From contig CADCXC010000003.1 of assembly GCA_902806595.1 (NCBI GenBank), positions 1,984,001 to 2,048,000 on the forward strand: a stretch of 64,000 bases of DNA. Direction: 5' to 3'. Positions 48,663 to 59,320 of this stretch are shown piece by piece. The DNA is from Pyrenopolyporus hunteri (taxonomy: Eukaryota; Ascomycota; Sordariomycetes; Xylariales; Hypoxylaceae). The notes under the pieces are model-generated. The model saw nothing but the letters and a program-made list of their open reading frames with translations, did no database searches and was not told the DNA's origin. Positions within the stretch are counted from its first letter, which is position 1, and each line of letters begins with the position of its first letter. The translations under genes were made by a program, and so were the position numbers.

Positions 48663-50914
48663 ATGTCGACGTCAACTACCGTCAAGGAGGCGGTCAAGGA
48701 GAGCCTTCTTGGCTCCGAGGAACCTACTAACCTATCTGCGACGCACCGTTCTTTATTCCTGAAGAATGCAAAGAAAGATGAGCACACCGGAGAACTGTTC
48801 ATGGGACCCGAGGAGTTCATCGAAGCTATTGCGCCGCCTAATGAGGATTACGTGAGCTATTAATGTCCTTGCTTACGTACTTTACTCGCTGTCGCTAACC
48901 ATGCTGCCTTTCTCTACAGCACAAGATTAGCCGCGACCAGTACGGTCTCCTCTTCCGCGTAGCCGATCGCAAGGGTACTGGCAAAGTGACTATTGGCGAT
49001 TGGGCTGCCTTTGAGAACCTGTTGATGAAACCCGACGCCGAATACGAGATCGCATTCCGCCTCTTCGACGTCACTCGCACGGGAACCGTCAAGTATGAAG
49101 ACTTCAAGCGCCTATACGAGCGCAACAAGGGCCCTGAGAGCATTCCCTTCGACTGGGACTGCGAGTGGGTGAAGCTCTACCTTGGTGACAAATCCAAGCG
49201 ACACCCTCTCTCGTACTCTGAGTTCTCTCAGATGCTCCGTGGTCTTCAGGGCGAGAGGATCCGACAAGCCTTTCAACTCTTTGATAGGGACCGAGATGGC
49301 TACATTGAGCCCGAAGACTTCGCTCGAATCATCCTCGAGACGGCGAAGCACAAGCTCTCTGATCATCTCTTGGACAACCTTACCTCGCTCTGCAACATAT
49401 CTGCTGGCAGCAGGATCTCATACGCCAATGTCCGAGCCTTCCAGAACGTGATCATGGAAATGGATTTGGTAGAGCTTATCATACGCCAGGCTTGCAGGAA
49501 GAGCAAAGATGGGAAGATCACGAGAACTGAGTTCCTGAACGAGGCAGCCAAGGTCACTAGATTTTCCGTATTCACTCCTATGGAAGCGGACATTCTCTTC
49601 CACTTTGCCAGTTTGGACGAACCATCCGGCAGACTGAGCTTGATGGACTTCGCCAAGGTCCTAGATCCCACATGGCGATACCGTAACCTCTCGGACAAAT
49701 CCCGACAGAGCCCAGCCTTCAAAAAGGCAAAGTCTACCACGCAGGGGTTCCTCCTGCAAGCTGTCGAGTCCGCCTATAACTTCATCCTCGGAAGTGGAGC
49801 TGGTGCTTTTGGCGCTTTCATGGTATATCCTATCGATCTAGTCAAGACTCGAATGCAGAACCAGCGAGGTGCCGATCCGGGACATAGGCTTTACAAGAAC
49901 TCGGTAGACTGCTTTAGGAAGGTTGTCGCGAACGAGGGTTTCCGCGGTCTCTATTCTGGTGTCTTGCCCCAGTTGGTTGGCGTTGCTCCAGAAAAGGCTA
50001 TCAAGCTCACGGTGAACGATCTTGTGCGCGGTTTCTTCACGGACCAGAAGACAGGCCACATTGACTGGAAATATGAGGTTCTAGCCGGTGGCAGCGCTGG
50101 TGCTTGTCAAGTTGTAAGCCAACCCCCAACTCTACCATTATTTCGAAGATATTATCTTGTCATGGTTTTGCTCATCTAATATTTATAGGTCTTTACAAAT
50201 CCCCTTGAGATTGTCAAGATCCGACTGCAGGTCCAGGGAGAGGTTGCTAAAGCCACTGAGGGTGCCCAGAAACGCTCTGCAATGTGGATTGTTAAGAACC
50301 TAGGTCTCGCAGGTCTTTACAAGGGCGCTTCAGCATGCCTGCTCCGTGACGTGCCCTTCTCAGCGATCTACTTCCCAACGTACAATCATCTCAAGAAGGA
50401 TCTTTTTGGAGAGTCCCAAAACAAGAAGCTTGGGATCCTCCAGCTTCTCACAGCTGGTGCCATTGCTGGTATGCCGGCTGCTTATCTGACTACGCCATGC
50501 GACGTGATCAAGACCCGTTTACAAGTCGAAGCACGTAAGGGTGATACGAACTATACCGGTCTACGCCACGCAGCAACCACTATTATGAAGGAGGAAGGTT
50601 TCCGAGCTTTTTTCAAAGGTGGCCCGGCCCGAATCCTTCGTTCTTCGCCGCAGTTCGGCTTCACGCTTGCCGCCTACGAAGTTCTTCAGAGTGTCTTACC
50701 GTTCCCTGGGAAATCAAAGGAAGAAAAAGTCCACACCGGCGTTGCCGAGGTCGTCGATACCATCAAGGAGAAGGACCTCACCTCGCCTCATGCCCGCAGT
50801 CGAAACGCGCTGAAGGTTATTCTTGATCTCGACGAGAATTTTGGCCGTGTCCAACTTCCGGACCACCAGACCTGGAAGGCATTACCGAAATTCCTTGGAG
50901 GTGGTAAGTCTTAA
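48663..50914 (+). CDS. agc1: Mitochondrial aspartate/glutamate carrier with EF-hands (Agc1/Aralar type)
   Basis: An inner-membrane carrier that exchanges aspartate for glutamate and feeds the malate-aspartate shuttle. Exons are 48663-48851, 48920-50113 and 50189-50914 (introns of 68 and 75 bases), giving 702 residues, the usual length of the calcium-regulated carriers. The N-terminal half holds EF-hand-like repeats: FRVADRKGTGKVTIGDW, FRLFDVTRTGTVKYEDF and the canonical FQLFDRDRDGYIEPEDF. The carrier half has the three signatures PIDLVKTRMQ, PLEIVKIRLQ and PCDVIKTRLQ, one per repeat, each followed by the GLYSG/GLYKG/AFFKG block. The C-terminal tail of about 60 residues is hydrophilic, as in Aralar. 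The second intron splits the GACQVVFTNPLEI block exactly in phase. Confidence 0.95.
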
Positions 50915-51438
50915 TGATACACTAGGAGGGCATTTTGTTTGCGGTTCTCATCTTCGGTTCATTTGTTTTGGGAGACGATTGCATGAGAATGGCGTTTACG
51001 ACCTATGGCGAGGAATCTTTTGTGCTTTGCTTTTTCTCTAGAGACGACCAGCGATTAATGGTCATGGCCAAGTATGGCGTCTTGTGTAACTAGCTAGGAT
51101 CGGACGATCAGGATTTGACGATCTTTAATGATCGTCTCAAAAAGAGCTTGGAACCCCCCTGGGGTTTTGCAGGTCGTGCGTATCTTATAGACCGTGAAGC
51201 GGGTGTTGCTTCGAGCAGACCCATTATCGCATTAGCAATCAAATAACCATCCAGTTCGGTAGTTTCCCTCCAAGCTCCAGGTAGGCGTCCCGGCAGATCC
51301 CAAATCCACCCTTCTTGTAGGGCCGGTAAGTCCGCCTCTTAGCTAGATTTACAACTTATTTCGCCTAGGTTAACTAAAAACGAATACCGGCTGTTTCCGC
51401 GCGGTAGATATACGCGATATACGGGTACAGCCAAGCCT
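50915..51438. other. Convergent 3' spacer
   Basis: This 524-base spacer lies between the stop codons of agc1 and the F-box-like gene. A short inverted repeat around 51100-51140 (GACGATC and its near-complement) could fold in the transcript. No gene was recognised. Confidence 0.5.
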
Positions 51439-52458
51439 TCACCATAAAGATTCAGGTTCTCGGCCGCCGCCCCAGCAAAAAGGCTCGACGCTCACTCCGA
51501 TTTCGCGCATCATCGAGCGCTCTAGCCACTTCGCGTAGCCCTCAAACCCGCCGATGCTCCCAACTACCTTAGCACACCGCACCCCTCGCACGCCCTCGAA
51601 CAGGCGCAACACCTCCGGGCCCGAGCCACGCCACACTGTTCATAGAAGTTAGTAACGTATTCTCTTAGGAGACTACTAACTATTATCCAGGAGACAAAAT
51701 GGGGTTAAGCAATATCCCGAGAGTAAACCCTCCCCCCACCATTCAGGGGCTCCCAAAATAAGGAGGTAAGAAAAGTGAGGATATGGAATAGGGGAAGGAC
51801 CTAAACATCACATACTAGTCTGCCACGCATCCACAACCACCTCCTGCTTCCCACTAAACTGCTCCGCGGCCCCCTCCCGATCGAACCCCGGCGCCGCGTC
51901 CAGCCGCACGCGCACGTGGAAGCGGGTGATGAGCCCCGCGAGCCGCGCGCACACCACGGGGCCGTACTCGCGCCGCAGCCGCGGCAGCGTCGCCAGCAGC
52001 GCGTTGTGCGCGAGGAACGTGTTCCCCCGGTACAGCAGGGGCAGCGCCTCGGCGTGCAACTGCTGGTTCACGCGCAGGATGGCTGGGTAGAGGGGCTGCG
52101 CGCGCGCGGGGTAGGTGTTATGCCATGGGGGAGGCGCGTCCGGCGGTAGGATGAGGAGGTGCTTGAAGATTTCGAGGCGTAGCTCTACGGGGAGCGCGAG
52201 TAGGGGGCTCGTTGGCTGAGCCGGCGACTCTAGGTTGTGGAAGGTGAGTTGTGTGGAGTGTAGGGTGTAAGTCCTTTTGCCGTTGTCATTGGTGCCCTCT
52301 CGTATCCCCTTGAAGTCGCTGGTTTCTACAGACGACACGATGGGGTGTTTTAGGCTGCCATGCTTTTCGAGATGGTGTCCCGGCCCAAAAGCCCCTTTGA
52401 TATCTTGTGAGAATTCATGATTCTCATGTAAGAGAACGATTGTCTCCTGGTTTGACAT
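51439..52458 (-). CDS. F-box-like hypothetical protein
   Basis: Exons are 52458-51816 and 51635-51439, with a 180-base intron carrying a TACTAAC branch site; the phase-1 junction rebuilds a Met. The protein has 279 residues. Residues 86-103 read LLALPVELRLEIFKHLLI, the start of the F-box-like or 2EXR-type fold common in fungal hypothetical proteins. It is followed by ILRVNQQLHAEALPLLYRGN, the conserved 'll.vcrqi..Ea.plly..ntf' segment of that group. Such domains bind Skp1 or other partners, but no role is known here. The second half is much richer in G+C than the first 150 bases. The last exon codes a Trp/Gly-rich tail. Family level only; no specific function is claimed. Confidence 0.75.
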
Positions 52459-54227
52459 GTTGTAAACTGAGAAGTAGGTCCTCGAGGTATAATCCCAAGA
52501 GTCAACCGCCTATCTCTAGTATATATTGCGCCCAAGGACACGAAAGACCAGGAGGCGAGATTATATAGAATACGGACTCGGCCATCTTGACTAGTACTAG
52601 GGCGGCAACGAATAAATATCTAAATATTCCTAAAGTCGATACCAAGCATCAAGGAAATTGAATGGCACATCTTTTCATCAGTCAATATGATTAATACACC
52701 TTTACGACCGCCTCCGAACCAACCTGCCTAACCACATATGGGGATGAGTAAGCTCACGCATATTCTGCGGCCTACAAGGCGGGTACCTGTACGAGCTGGA
52801 GTTTTTAGGCTGTGGAGCGTAATGTGATTGACGTTCTTGTCGTACGGCCGATGAATAAGCGTATATATACGACTTGTTGATAAGTGGCGTACAATTAGCC
52901 CATAGGATCGATTAAGCCCAAAGAGTTTTTGGAGGATTCTTGGGACCAAAGAAATCCGCGTTTTTAAGTCGCCGAGCCGCCATTTTTTACGTTGGGCTTG
53001 TTGAGGGGGCTGTGGACCTGGGCAGCACGGCCGAGATACAACCTTTTTGATAAGTCGGGAATGCTATCTTGTCGTATTAGTCGTACTTTTTACGATGGTA
53101 TGTCAGATAGAGGGTCAGAGTTAGAGAACTTTCGGGCTTAGTGTGAAGGTTATTAGAATACCTATATGCCTTTTATGTCCTCAGGTAATTATTATAGTCG
53201 GGTACGCGGGACGTCATATGCTAAGCAGAGATATAATACGGGTCTAAGTCTTAAGACATCGCTAGTGTGGTTCTTTGAACGTTCCCCCCCATATACCCGA
53301 AGACTAACCTCAGCGGATATAGGAGAAGTCCAAGCGTCTTCTGATAAAGAATCCATTGCTTATGCTCATAGTCTAGAACCTATGTAAGAAATATTGTTAT
53401 TTTATAGGTTTCGTACCTGTATGGGTTTGTATGTTTTCTTCGGGATGCGCGGAAAGGCGGCACGCTATCCGTTTCCCTTATTGAAGCAAAGCATGATTTA
53501 ATATTTAGAAGATAAAGTTGAATAGATCAAGGTAATTAACTTAACTCCCGCCTAGAAACCAATGGTATGAAAATTTTGACTCATTTAGAGCCAAAATTAG
53601 ACCCAGGCCTGACTCTCGACTTCTGAGTTGCCTATACATTGAAATATTTGAGATCGAGGATAGGAAGATAACATGAAGGGCGCGGGGGACTAGTTGTACT
53701 GGGGTTTGAATAGAATGAATGTTTAAGATTTAGGGCACCCTGGTCATAGTTCAGCGGTTAGCTATGCCTTGAAGTCTCTTAAGTCGTGAGTTTTCTCTTA
53801 TTAAACTTCGACAAGTTGAAATAAAAGTTGAAGGACGGCGGCATAAATTGGTGGGGAGTCAGGTTAATAAACCACGAACCGTTGAGGTAGGCGGTGAAGA
53901 AGAAATGGTTAATGGACAAACCCCACGGTGGAAATTCTGCCGCAAAAGTGGGGTGAGAGTCGATAGGGACCCGGGAGTCGCGAATTCCACGTTATTGATT
54001 ATAATCTCCATTTCATTCACCCATCAAATTCAACTGTTCATGACTACGAGTGTCATATCTAGGTATATTTTATTCCGACATAGGCCTCCGGTAGACCTCC
54101 GACCGCGGGTTTTGGTACATAAGGTACGCGACGAGTTTACGGCGTCGAGATACGCTGTTGCGGGGTGTGCCGCCGAGCCGATTGATCGCCAGAATTCGAG
54201 AGGTTTGAAGAAACCAAAGCCGCCAAG
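52459..54227. other. Divergent intergenic region, F-box-like gene and rbg2
   Basis: About 1.8 kb, AT-rich in the middle. The sequence around 53740-53810 (GTCATAGTTCAGCGGTTAGC and the following bases) looks like the 5' half of a tRNA, with no proper box B afterwards. A 73-codon frame at 53166-53387 resembles nothing. No gene was recognised. Confidence 0.45.
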
Positions 54228-55629
54228 ATGGTGAACATCACGGATAAGATCAAGGAGTGAGTTTATTTACATATCGTGCATAGCAGCTCTTCGTATACTC
54301 ATAATATCTAGGATCGAGGATGAGATGAAGAGGACGCAGAGTAAGGATGCGCCACCGGTCTTATCGGACAGTTCAAATTCTAACCCGTTTGTTGGGTAAT
54401 AGAGAACAAGGCGACGGGTAAGACTTGCCAACGTAAACTAACGTAGGAGCTAGACGCTAATAATAATTGTAGAGTATCACCTTGGACTTCTGAAAGGGTA
54501 CGGTTCACCTCTAAAATGACTAGCATCCTAGTCTGACGATTTACCCCTTTAGAAAACTTGCGCGTCTGAGGGCGCAACTTCTCGAGCCCGGTCCTGGAGC
54601 GGGTGGTGGGGGTGGCGCTGGCTTCGATGTTAGCAAGAGCGGCGACGCGCGGATAGCACTTGTCGGTTTCCCATCCGTGGGAAAATCGACGTTCTTGTCC
54701 AAGGTGACCAAGACGAAATCGGAAGTCGCCTCGTATGCCTTCACAACCTTGACTGCCATTCCCGGTGTGCTCGAGTACGGCGGCGCAGAAATCCAGCTGC
54801 TTGATCTACCGGGTATCATCGAAGGCGCCGCGGAAGGCAAGGGTAGAGGGCGACAAGTTATCTCGGCTGCCAAGACGAGCGATCTCATCCTGATGGTCCT
54901 CGATGCGACAAAGCGAGCGGAACAGAGGGCCCTGCTGGAGGCCGAACTGGAAGCTGTTGGAATCCGGTTGAATAGAGAACCGCCGTAAGCTGAAATTCTG
55001 GCCCGTCCCCACTTCCCCCATAGAGGATGCTGACTAGGATTAGGAACATCTATCTGAAAGCCAAGAAAGCCGGTGGCATGAAGATTACCTTCCAATCGCC
55101 CCCGAAGAACCTAGACGAGAAGATGGTGTTTAATATTCTGCGCGACTACAAGATGCTGAACTGCGAGGTCCTCATCCGCGACGACGAGGCGACGGTTGAC
55201 GACTTGATTGACGTCATCATGAAGGACCACCGCAAGTACATCAAGTGTCTCTATGTGTACAACAAGATCGACAGCGTCTCTCTCGATTTCCTGGACAAGT
55301 TAGCGCGCGAGCCGCAAACAGTCGTGATGAGTTGCGAGCTCGACTTAGGCATCCAAGACGTAGTGGACCGATGTTGGAAAGAACTGCAATTGATAAGGAT
55401 TTACACGAAACGAAAAGGCGTCGACCCCGACTTCAGCGAGGCGTTGATCGTGCGCAATAATGCTACTATAGAAGATGTATGCGACCGAATCCACCGCACC
55501 CTAAAAGATACATTCAAATATGCTCTTGTATGGGGCGCAAGCGCAAGACATATCCCACAAAGGGTCGGCTTGGGACATGTGGTCGCCGACGAGGATGTGG
55601 TATACATAGTCAGCGGATGGAAGGCATAG
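54228..55629 (+). CDS. rbg2: DRG-family GTPase Rbg2 (translation-associated)
   Basis: A developmentally regulated GTP-binding protein of the DRG2/Rbg2 branch, which works with a Gir2-type partner on stalled ribosomes. Exons are 54228-54256, 54312-54340, 54403-54417, 54473-54497, 54553-54984 and 55044-55629, giving 371 residues, close to the usual DRG length. The first four exons are 29, 29, 15 and 25 bases. Only this chain rebuilds the conserved start KIKEIEDEMKRTQKNKATEY followed by HLGLLKGKLARLR. G1 is GFPSVGKST (71-79), G3 is DLPG (117-120) and G4 is NKID. The C-terminal TGS region includes RIYTKRKGVDPDF and FKYALVWGASARHIPQRVGL. The branch call rests on the DRG2-like text NIYLKAKKAGGMKITFQSPP and YIKCLYVYNKIDSVSL. 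Confidence 0.95.
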
Positions 55630-55941
55630 CATAGCATAATCAACCCGAGTCACACAATCATCACCGAAGAATAGGCAGGTAAAGGAAAACAAGGCAAATT
55701 GTATTCGTGAATCATGGACGACGTCTGTTCATTAAGGTATCCCGTGTCATCATACCCTCCGCCTTCGGTGGCATCATCTCTCAGTTACCATAATAACATG
55801 CCCTTCCCTTTCCATGTCCCACGAACGCCGTTACACGGTCCCTGTGCCATCATAAAAACGAGACCCGTCCGCCTAAAAGAGAAAAATCCCCGTAACGCCG
55901 CCAGTCCGAGAGTCCAAGGGAACCAGGGTGCCGCCGGGCAA
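55630..55941. other. Convergent 3' spacer, rbg2 and Spo12-like gene
   Basis: This 312-base spacer lies between facing stop codons and should contain both polyadenylation regions. No gene was recognised. Confidence 0.5.
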
Positions 55942-56563
55942 TTAGTTGCCAGGCTTGGAGTCATCCTTGGGCTGGGTAGTCTTAACACTACCGAAGATGT
56001 TGTCGCCGTTGAACTTCTTAGCGGACGACTGGGCGAAGAGAGACTTTGGCTTAGCGCTGTGGAGGTAGATATGGTGGTTAGCACACTTGATTATGTACCA
56101 CAGGATAGAGGAGCAACATCACGATTCAGAGGAAGGAGAGGAGGGCAGGGCAGGGGATGGGGGAATTGAAAACTTACCGGCCAGCAGCCCGTCCCTTGAA
56201 GGCATTCAGCTTGGCGGTGCAAGGGCTCATGATGTTGTCGGACGGGGAGATGTACTTGTGCTGTCTGTGGCCGCCAGCAGCGACGATGTTAGCAAAGCGG
56301 TTGTTCTGGGGGTGCTTAACACTAAGATCGGCCGCATCGACGCCGGCATCAGTGGTGTTGGAGGCATTGGAGGTATTGGTGTTGGTGTTGGAGGCATTGG
56401 TGGCATTGGCGCCGTACTTCTCTTCCTCCATCTTGGACTGAAGGGCCTGGCGGTGGTATTCGAGGCTCTGAGCGCCGGTGAGCTTGCCCTTGTTAGCGGC
56501 ATTGGCGGCGTCCTGGGCCTGGACAGGGGCGTTGGCGTCCTTAGTAGCCAGAGGGACACCCAT
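55942..56563 (-). CDS. Spo12-like cell-cycle regulator (mitotic exit family)
   Basis: Spo12 proteins are small nucleolar or nuclear regulators of mitotic exit and meiosis. The favoured model has exons 56563-56418, 56264-56178 and 56056-55942, giving 115 residues. The core motif is SPSDNIMSPCTAKLNAFKGR, the Spo12 box, followed after the last intron by AKPKSLFAQSS. The 153 bases at 56417-56265 start with GTACGG, contain TGCTAAC and end CACAG, so they look like an intron. They also stay open in frame, giving a 166-residue version with an Asn/Thr-rich insert (NATNASNTNTNTSN). Removing them brings MEEEK next to QHKYISPSDN, which fits the family better. The last intron (56177-56057) also has a CTAAC branch. 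Confidence 0.78.
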
Positions 56564-56967
56564 TGTGTCGAATTGCGACTATTGAATGTTTTTGTACGGG
56601 TAGTGGTAGTGGGGTGCAAAACTGAACTGCGAGGTCGCGGGATGCGAAGATGTGGATAGGTGTGCCGAAAGAATGCGCAGCTAGAATGCTGGTTGCGTTG
56701 AAGCTGGTTGATCAAACTGGCGATGAAGCAGGCTGAATTGAATAGCGCGTGGATGTATTTGCGGGCGTGCTATGTTGAACGAAGTCCAATGCAGATGTGT
56801 GAGGATGATCCGTGGAAATGCAAAGTTGTGAAAGTAAAAACTTGACGAGAAAAGTTCTTATGAAGAAGTGTACATGTGAAGACAAGCAGAGATCTCTGGT
56901 GGAGTCTGGCCTTGTACATATAGTATGTATGTCATGCCTGACCCAAGAAAAAAAAGTCGCTATGGAC

Positions 56968-57129
56968 CTACCGGAAAGAAAATACACAGAGCTGGGCGAC
57001 GGTTAACCCAGCAACGGCCGGGGATCCCTGAACCCTGCACCAGCCGTTGCCGGTGATGACTTGCTTGCCAAGCAACTTCCCGTAGTGGTTGCAGGCCACT
57101 GTGCCGTGTATCCTGGAGCAGCTGCCCAT
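56968..57129 (-). CDS. Possible small Cys-rich protein or final exon of one
   Basis: The minus-strand frame starts ATG at 57129 and codes 53 residues beginning MGSCSRIHGTVACNHYGKLL and containing VITGNGWCRVQG. In-frame sequence upstream adds PTCINS after a stop codon that sits in a possible splice acceptor (CCATAG), giving four Cys with wide spacing. This style recalls exons of small secreted fungal proteins. No signal peptide exon was found upstream, and a CCTAGG palindrome cluster begins 60 bases away. It may be a relic, an orphan exon or chance. Confidence 0.28.
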   Translation of the reverse strand: MGSCSRIHGTVACNHYGKLLGKQVITGNGWCRVQGSPAVAGLTVAQLCVFSFR

Positions 57130-57373
57130 TGAATTGATGCACGTAGGTTTCTATGGCGGTTTCCGGGACTTCGTCCAGCCTATGCATACCTACCTAGGTA
57201 CTTAATTCATGCATTATGATTCACATCGATACACCTTTCAAGGAAAATTACGGCGATTATTCACCCTTTCATGGATATCGTTACTACTTAATCCAGGTAC
57301 CGACCTTAGGTAGTTACCCAGTCGGATTACTGTATCGATATGCCCAAATTCCACGCTATAAAAATTGAATAGC

Positions 57374-57399
57374 TACCTACCTAGGTACCTAGGTAGGTA
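57374..57399. repeat. 26-base perfect palindrome of the CCTAGG/GGTACC family
   Basis: This is the longest perfect copy in the window: arms of TACCTACCTAGGT pair around a GGTACC centre. It lies in the spacer between the Spo12-like and acyl-CoA dehydrogenase genes. Confidence 0.9.
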
Positions 57400-58384
57400 C
57401 TCTTGACGTACCTTTTAGGTCCGTTTCGTGGGACCTGCTTCTGTGGATACCTTTAACTCCCCCACTAAACATCCAACTAAAAAAAACCCAAGAAATCGTC
57501 TGCAACTGGGCCCTATCAACAATCTCCGCCGCTATCATCAACCATCGTTCTATCAACAATCCTCTACGCCAAATCATTTAATTCCATCATCCTAGTAACG
57601 GAACATTCCCGCGGTCCGACTCCCTGGATAATCTTTAGAGTCATCGATATGACTCACTTGCTTAACTTCATATCCCCAAAGAACCCTGTTATCTTGGAAC
57701 AGATATACCCCGGATCAACGGCGCATAGGTATGTACATATTTCAAGGATCAAGAGCTTACGTGTTGTTGTCGCGTCAAGCAAGTTAACTAACATCTTAAA
57801 GTGACGATTCGAAGGGGCACAGGATGGGACGTTATAGCTTCCGAGGATGATACTACGACTCACATAACCAATGAATATCCTGGATATTCTAGAACAAGGA
57901 CTATCATGATACCAAACCGCAACCGACACTTCAACGCATGACCTGATCATGTCTTCACAACCATTAATCCCAACATGCCGGATTATCGTCGGGTTACTGT
58001 TGGGAAAAAAGAAGCTTGCACTTTTGGATACTCAACCTTGACTGATGTGGTTTTGGCCCATTCTTGTTTGTTTTGCATAATGTCTTTGCCATTATGCCAA
58101 CCCTCGCGAACCAAACGCGTCGCTGGGACGCCTCGACGCCGGCTCCCTATGTGAGCCACCACAGGAAAAGCTGGTGTCACCACAACTGTCACCAGCAAAA
58201 GCGAATTCCTCAAGGTTTGGTTCGGGTCAAGCCGGACCTTGCGTCCAAAAGGACTTCAGGAACTCTTTGGCAATTTCCAACCCACAAACGTACGTCCTAC
58301 GCTTAGGCACATAGTTGGCATTTATTTTTGATCCACTCACCATATTACTCGGCATCTTTGGCTGACCTCGTTGCAGATACCTAG

Positions 58385-58717
58385 GGTGAATTACAAACTA
58401 GTGGCTTCTTCACCGATGACATTTCCATTACACTTGAAGGAGATGATGACAGCGATGGCGACAGCGATTACGACGATAGCGATCATGACAATATCAATCA
58501 TGATGATAGGGATAACGATGCCGAAGAAGAAGATAATGATAACGGAGAGAAGACGGTGATAACGATGACAATGTCGGAAAAGAAGCCAACGATAACAAAG
58601 AAGCCACGGCAATTTGCTAGTCGGACTAGAAATTGCATCGCCAAGGAGAACAACGTCAGAACTAAGATCTTCCATAGGCAGCCAACGGAAAGGCTAGCAT
58701 ATATTGTGGACTAAACA
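58385..58717 (+). other. Acidic Asp/Ser-rich open stretch without a start codon
   Basis: 110 sense codons follow a TAG at 58382. The stretch GDDDSDGDSDYDDSDHDN and the later EEEDNDNGEK are highly acidic, followed by a basic Lys-rich end. No ATG occurs before the acidic part. A splice acceptor (branch CTGAC, then TTGCAG at 58376) leads into a stop in this frame. It may be a simple GAT-type repeat that happens to be open, or the end of an exon I could not connect. Confidence 0.2.
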
Positions 58718-59320
58718 GGATTGAGAAGCCGGCTCCCAGTTACGAAACGCGGGACCGGAAAACCCTGTATGCTTTATGTAGCTACGGCCATTCAACCCCG
58801 TGGCATACAGGGAGGGCGTTCCCCGGCCATTTCGAGGCTTCAGGGAGCACTGAAGAAGGACGAATTCGGAATAGAAATACTGTCGATTAATCGACCGGAA
58901 ATTTTTGGATTCAAACATGTTGGTTAAAAAGGGTGATTCAAGAGTGTAGCTCTGGAGTCTTTTGCATAGAACTTCAAATCATAGCATTCCCAAAGGCCTT
59001 TTAAGGGGGAAAGAGCACATTAAAACTAGGAAACGGTACTCTTTCAGCTAATGTCTAGCTCAGGTCGCTTTCGTTTGAGAAATTCTAAGCTCCCATGCCT
59101 ATATATTTATTACATTCACCAATTGTTAGGAGCTGAACGTCTCTGTGGGACCAGTATAAACTAAGTGGTGCCAGCGAAAATCATGGCTAGGCTTTTTCTA
59201 GAATTGATCTAAATGAACTATGTACTCCATGCGATTTATACTACAGCTATTATACCTGTAAAGAGAGAGATTGCCGGGAACGGCTTGATATTCTAGTTAC
59301 CTATCCTTACAATCGGCATC

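Larger units (their letters stand above)
56564..59320. other. Intergenic region, 2.8 kb, with small candidate frames
   Basis: This holds the promoter of the Spo12-like gene and the 3' side of the acyl-CoA dehydrogenase gene. It includes a Cys-rich 53-codon frame (56968-57129, minus), a 26-base perfect palindrome (57374-57399) and an acidic Asp-rich open stretch without an early start codon (58385-58717, plus). Nothing else could be supported. Confidence 0.45.
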
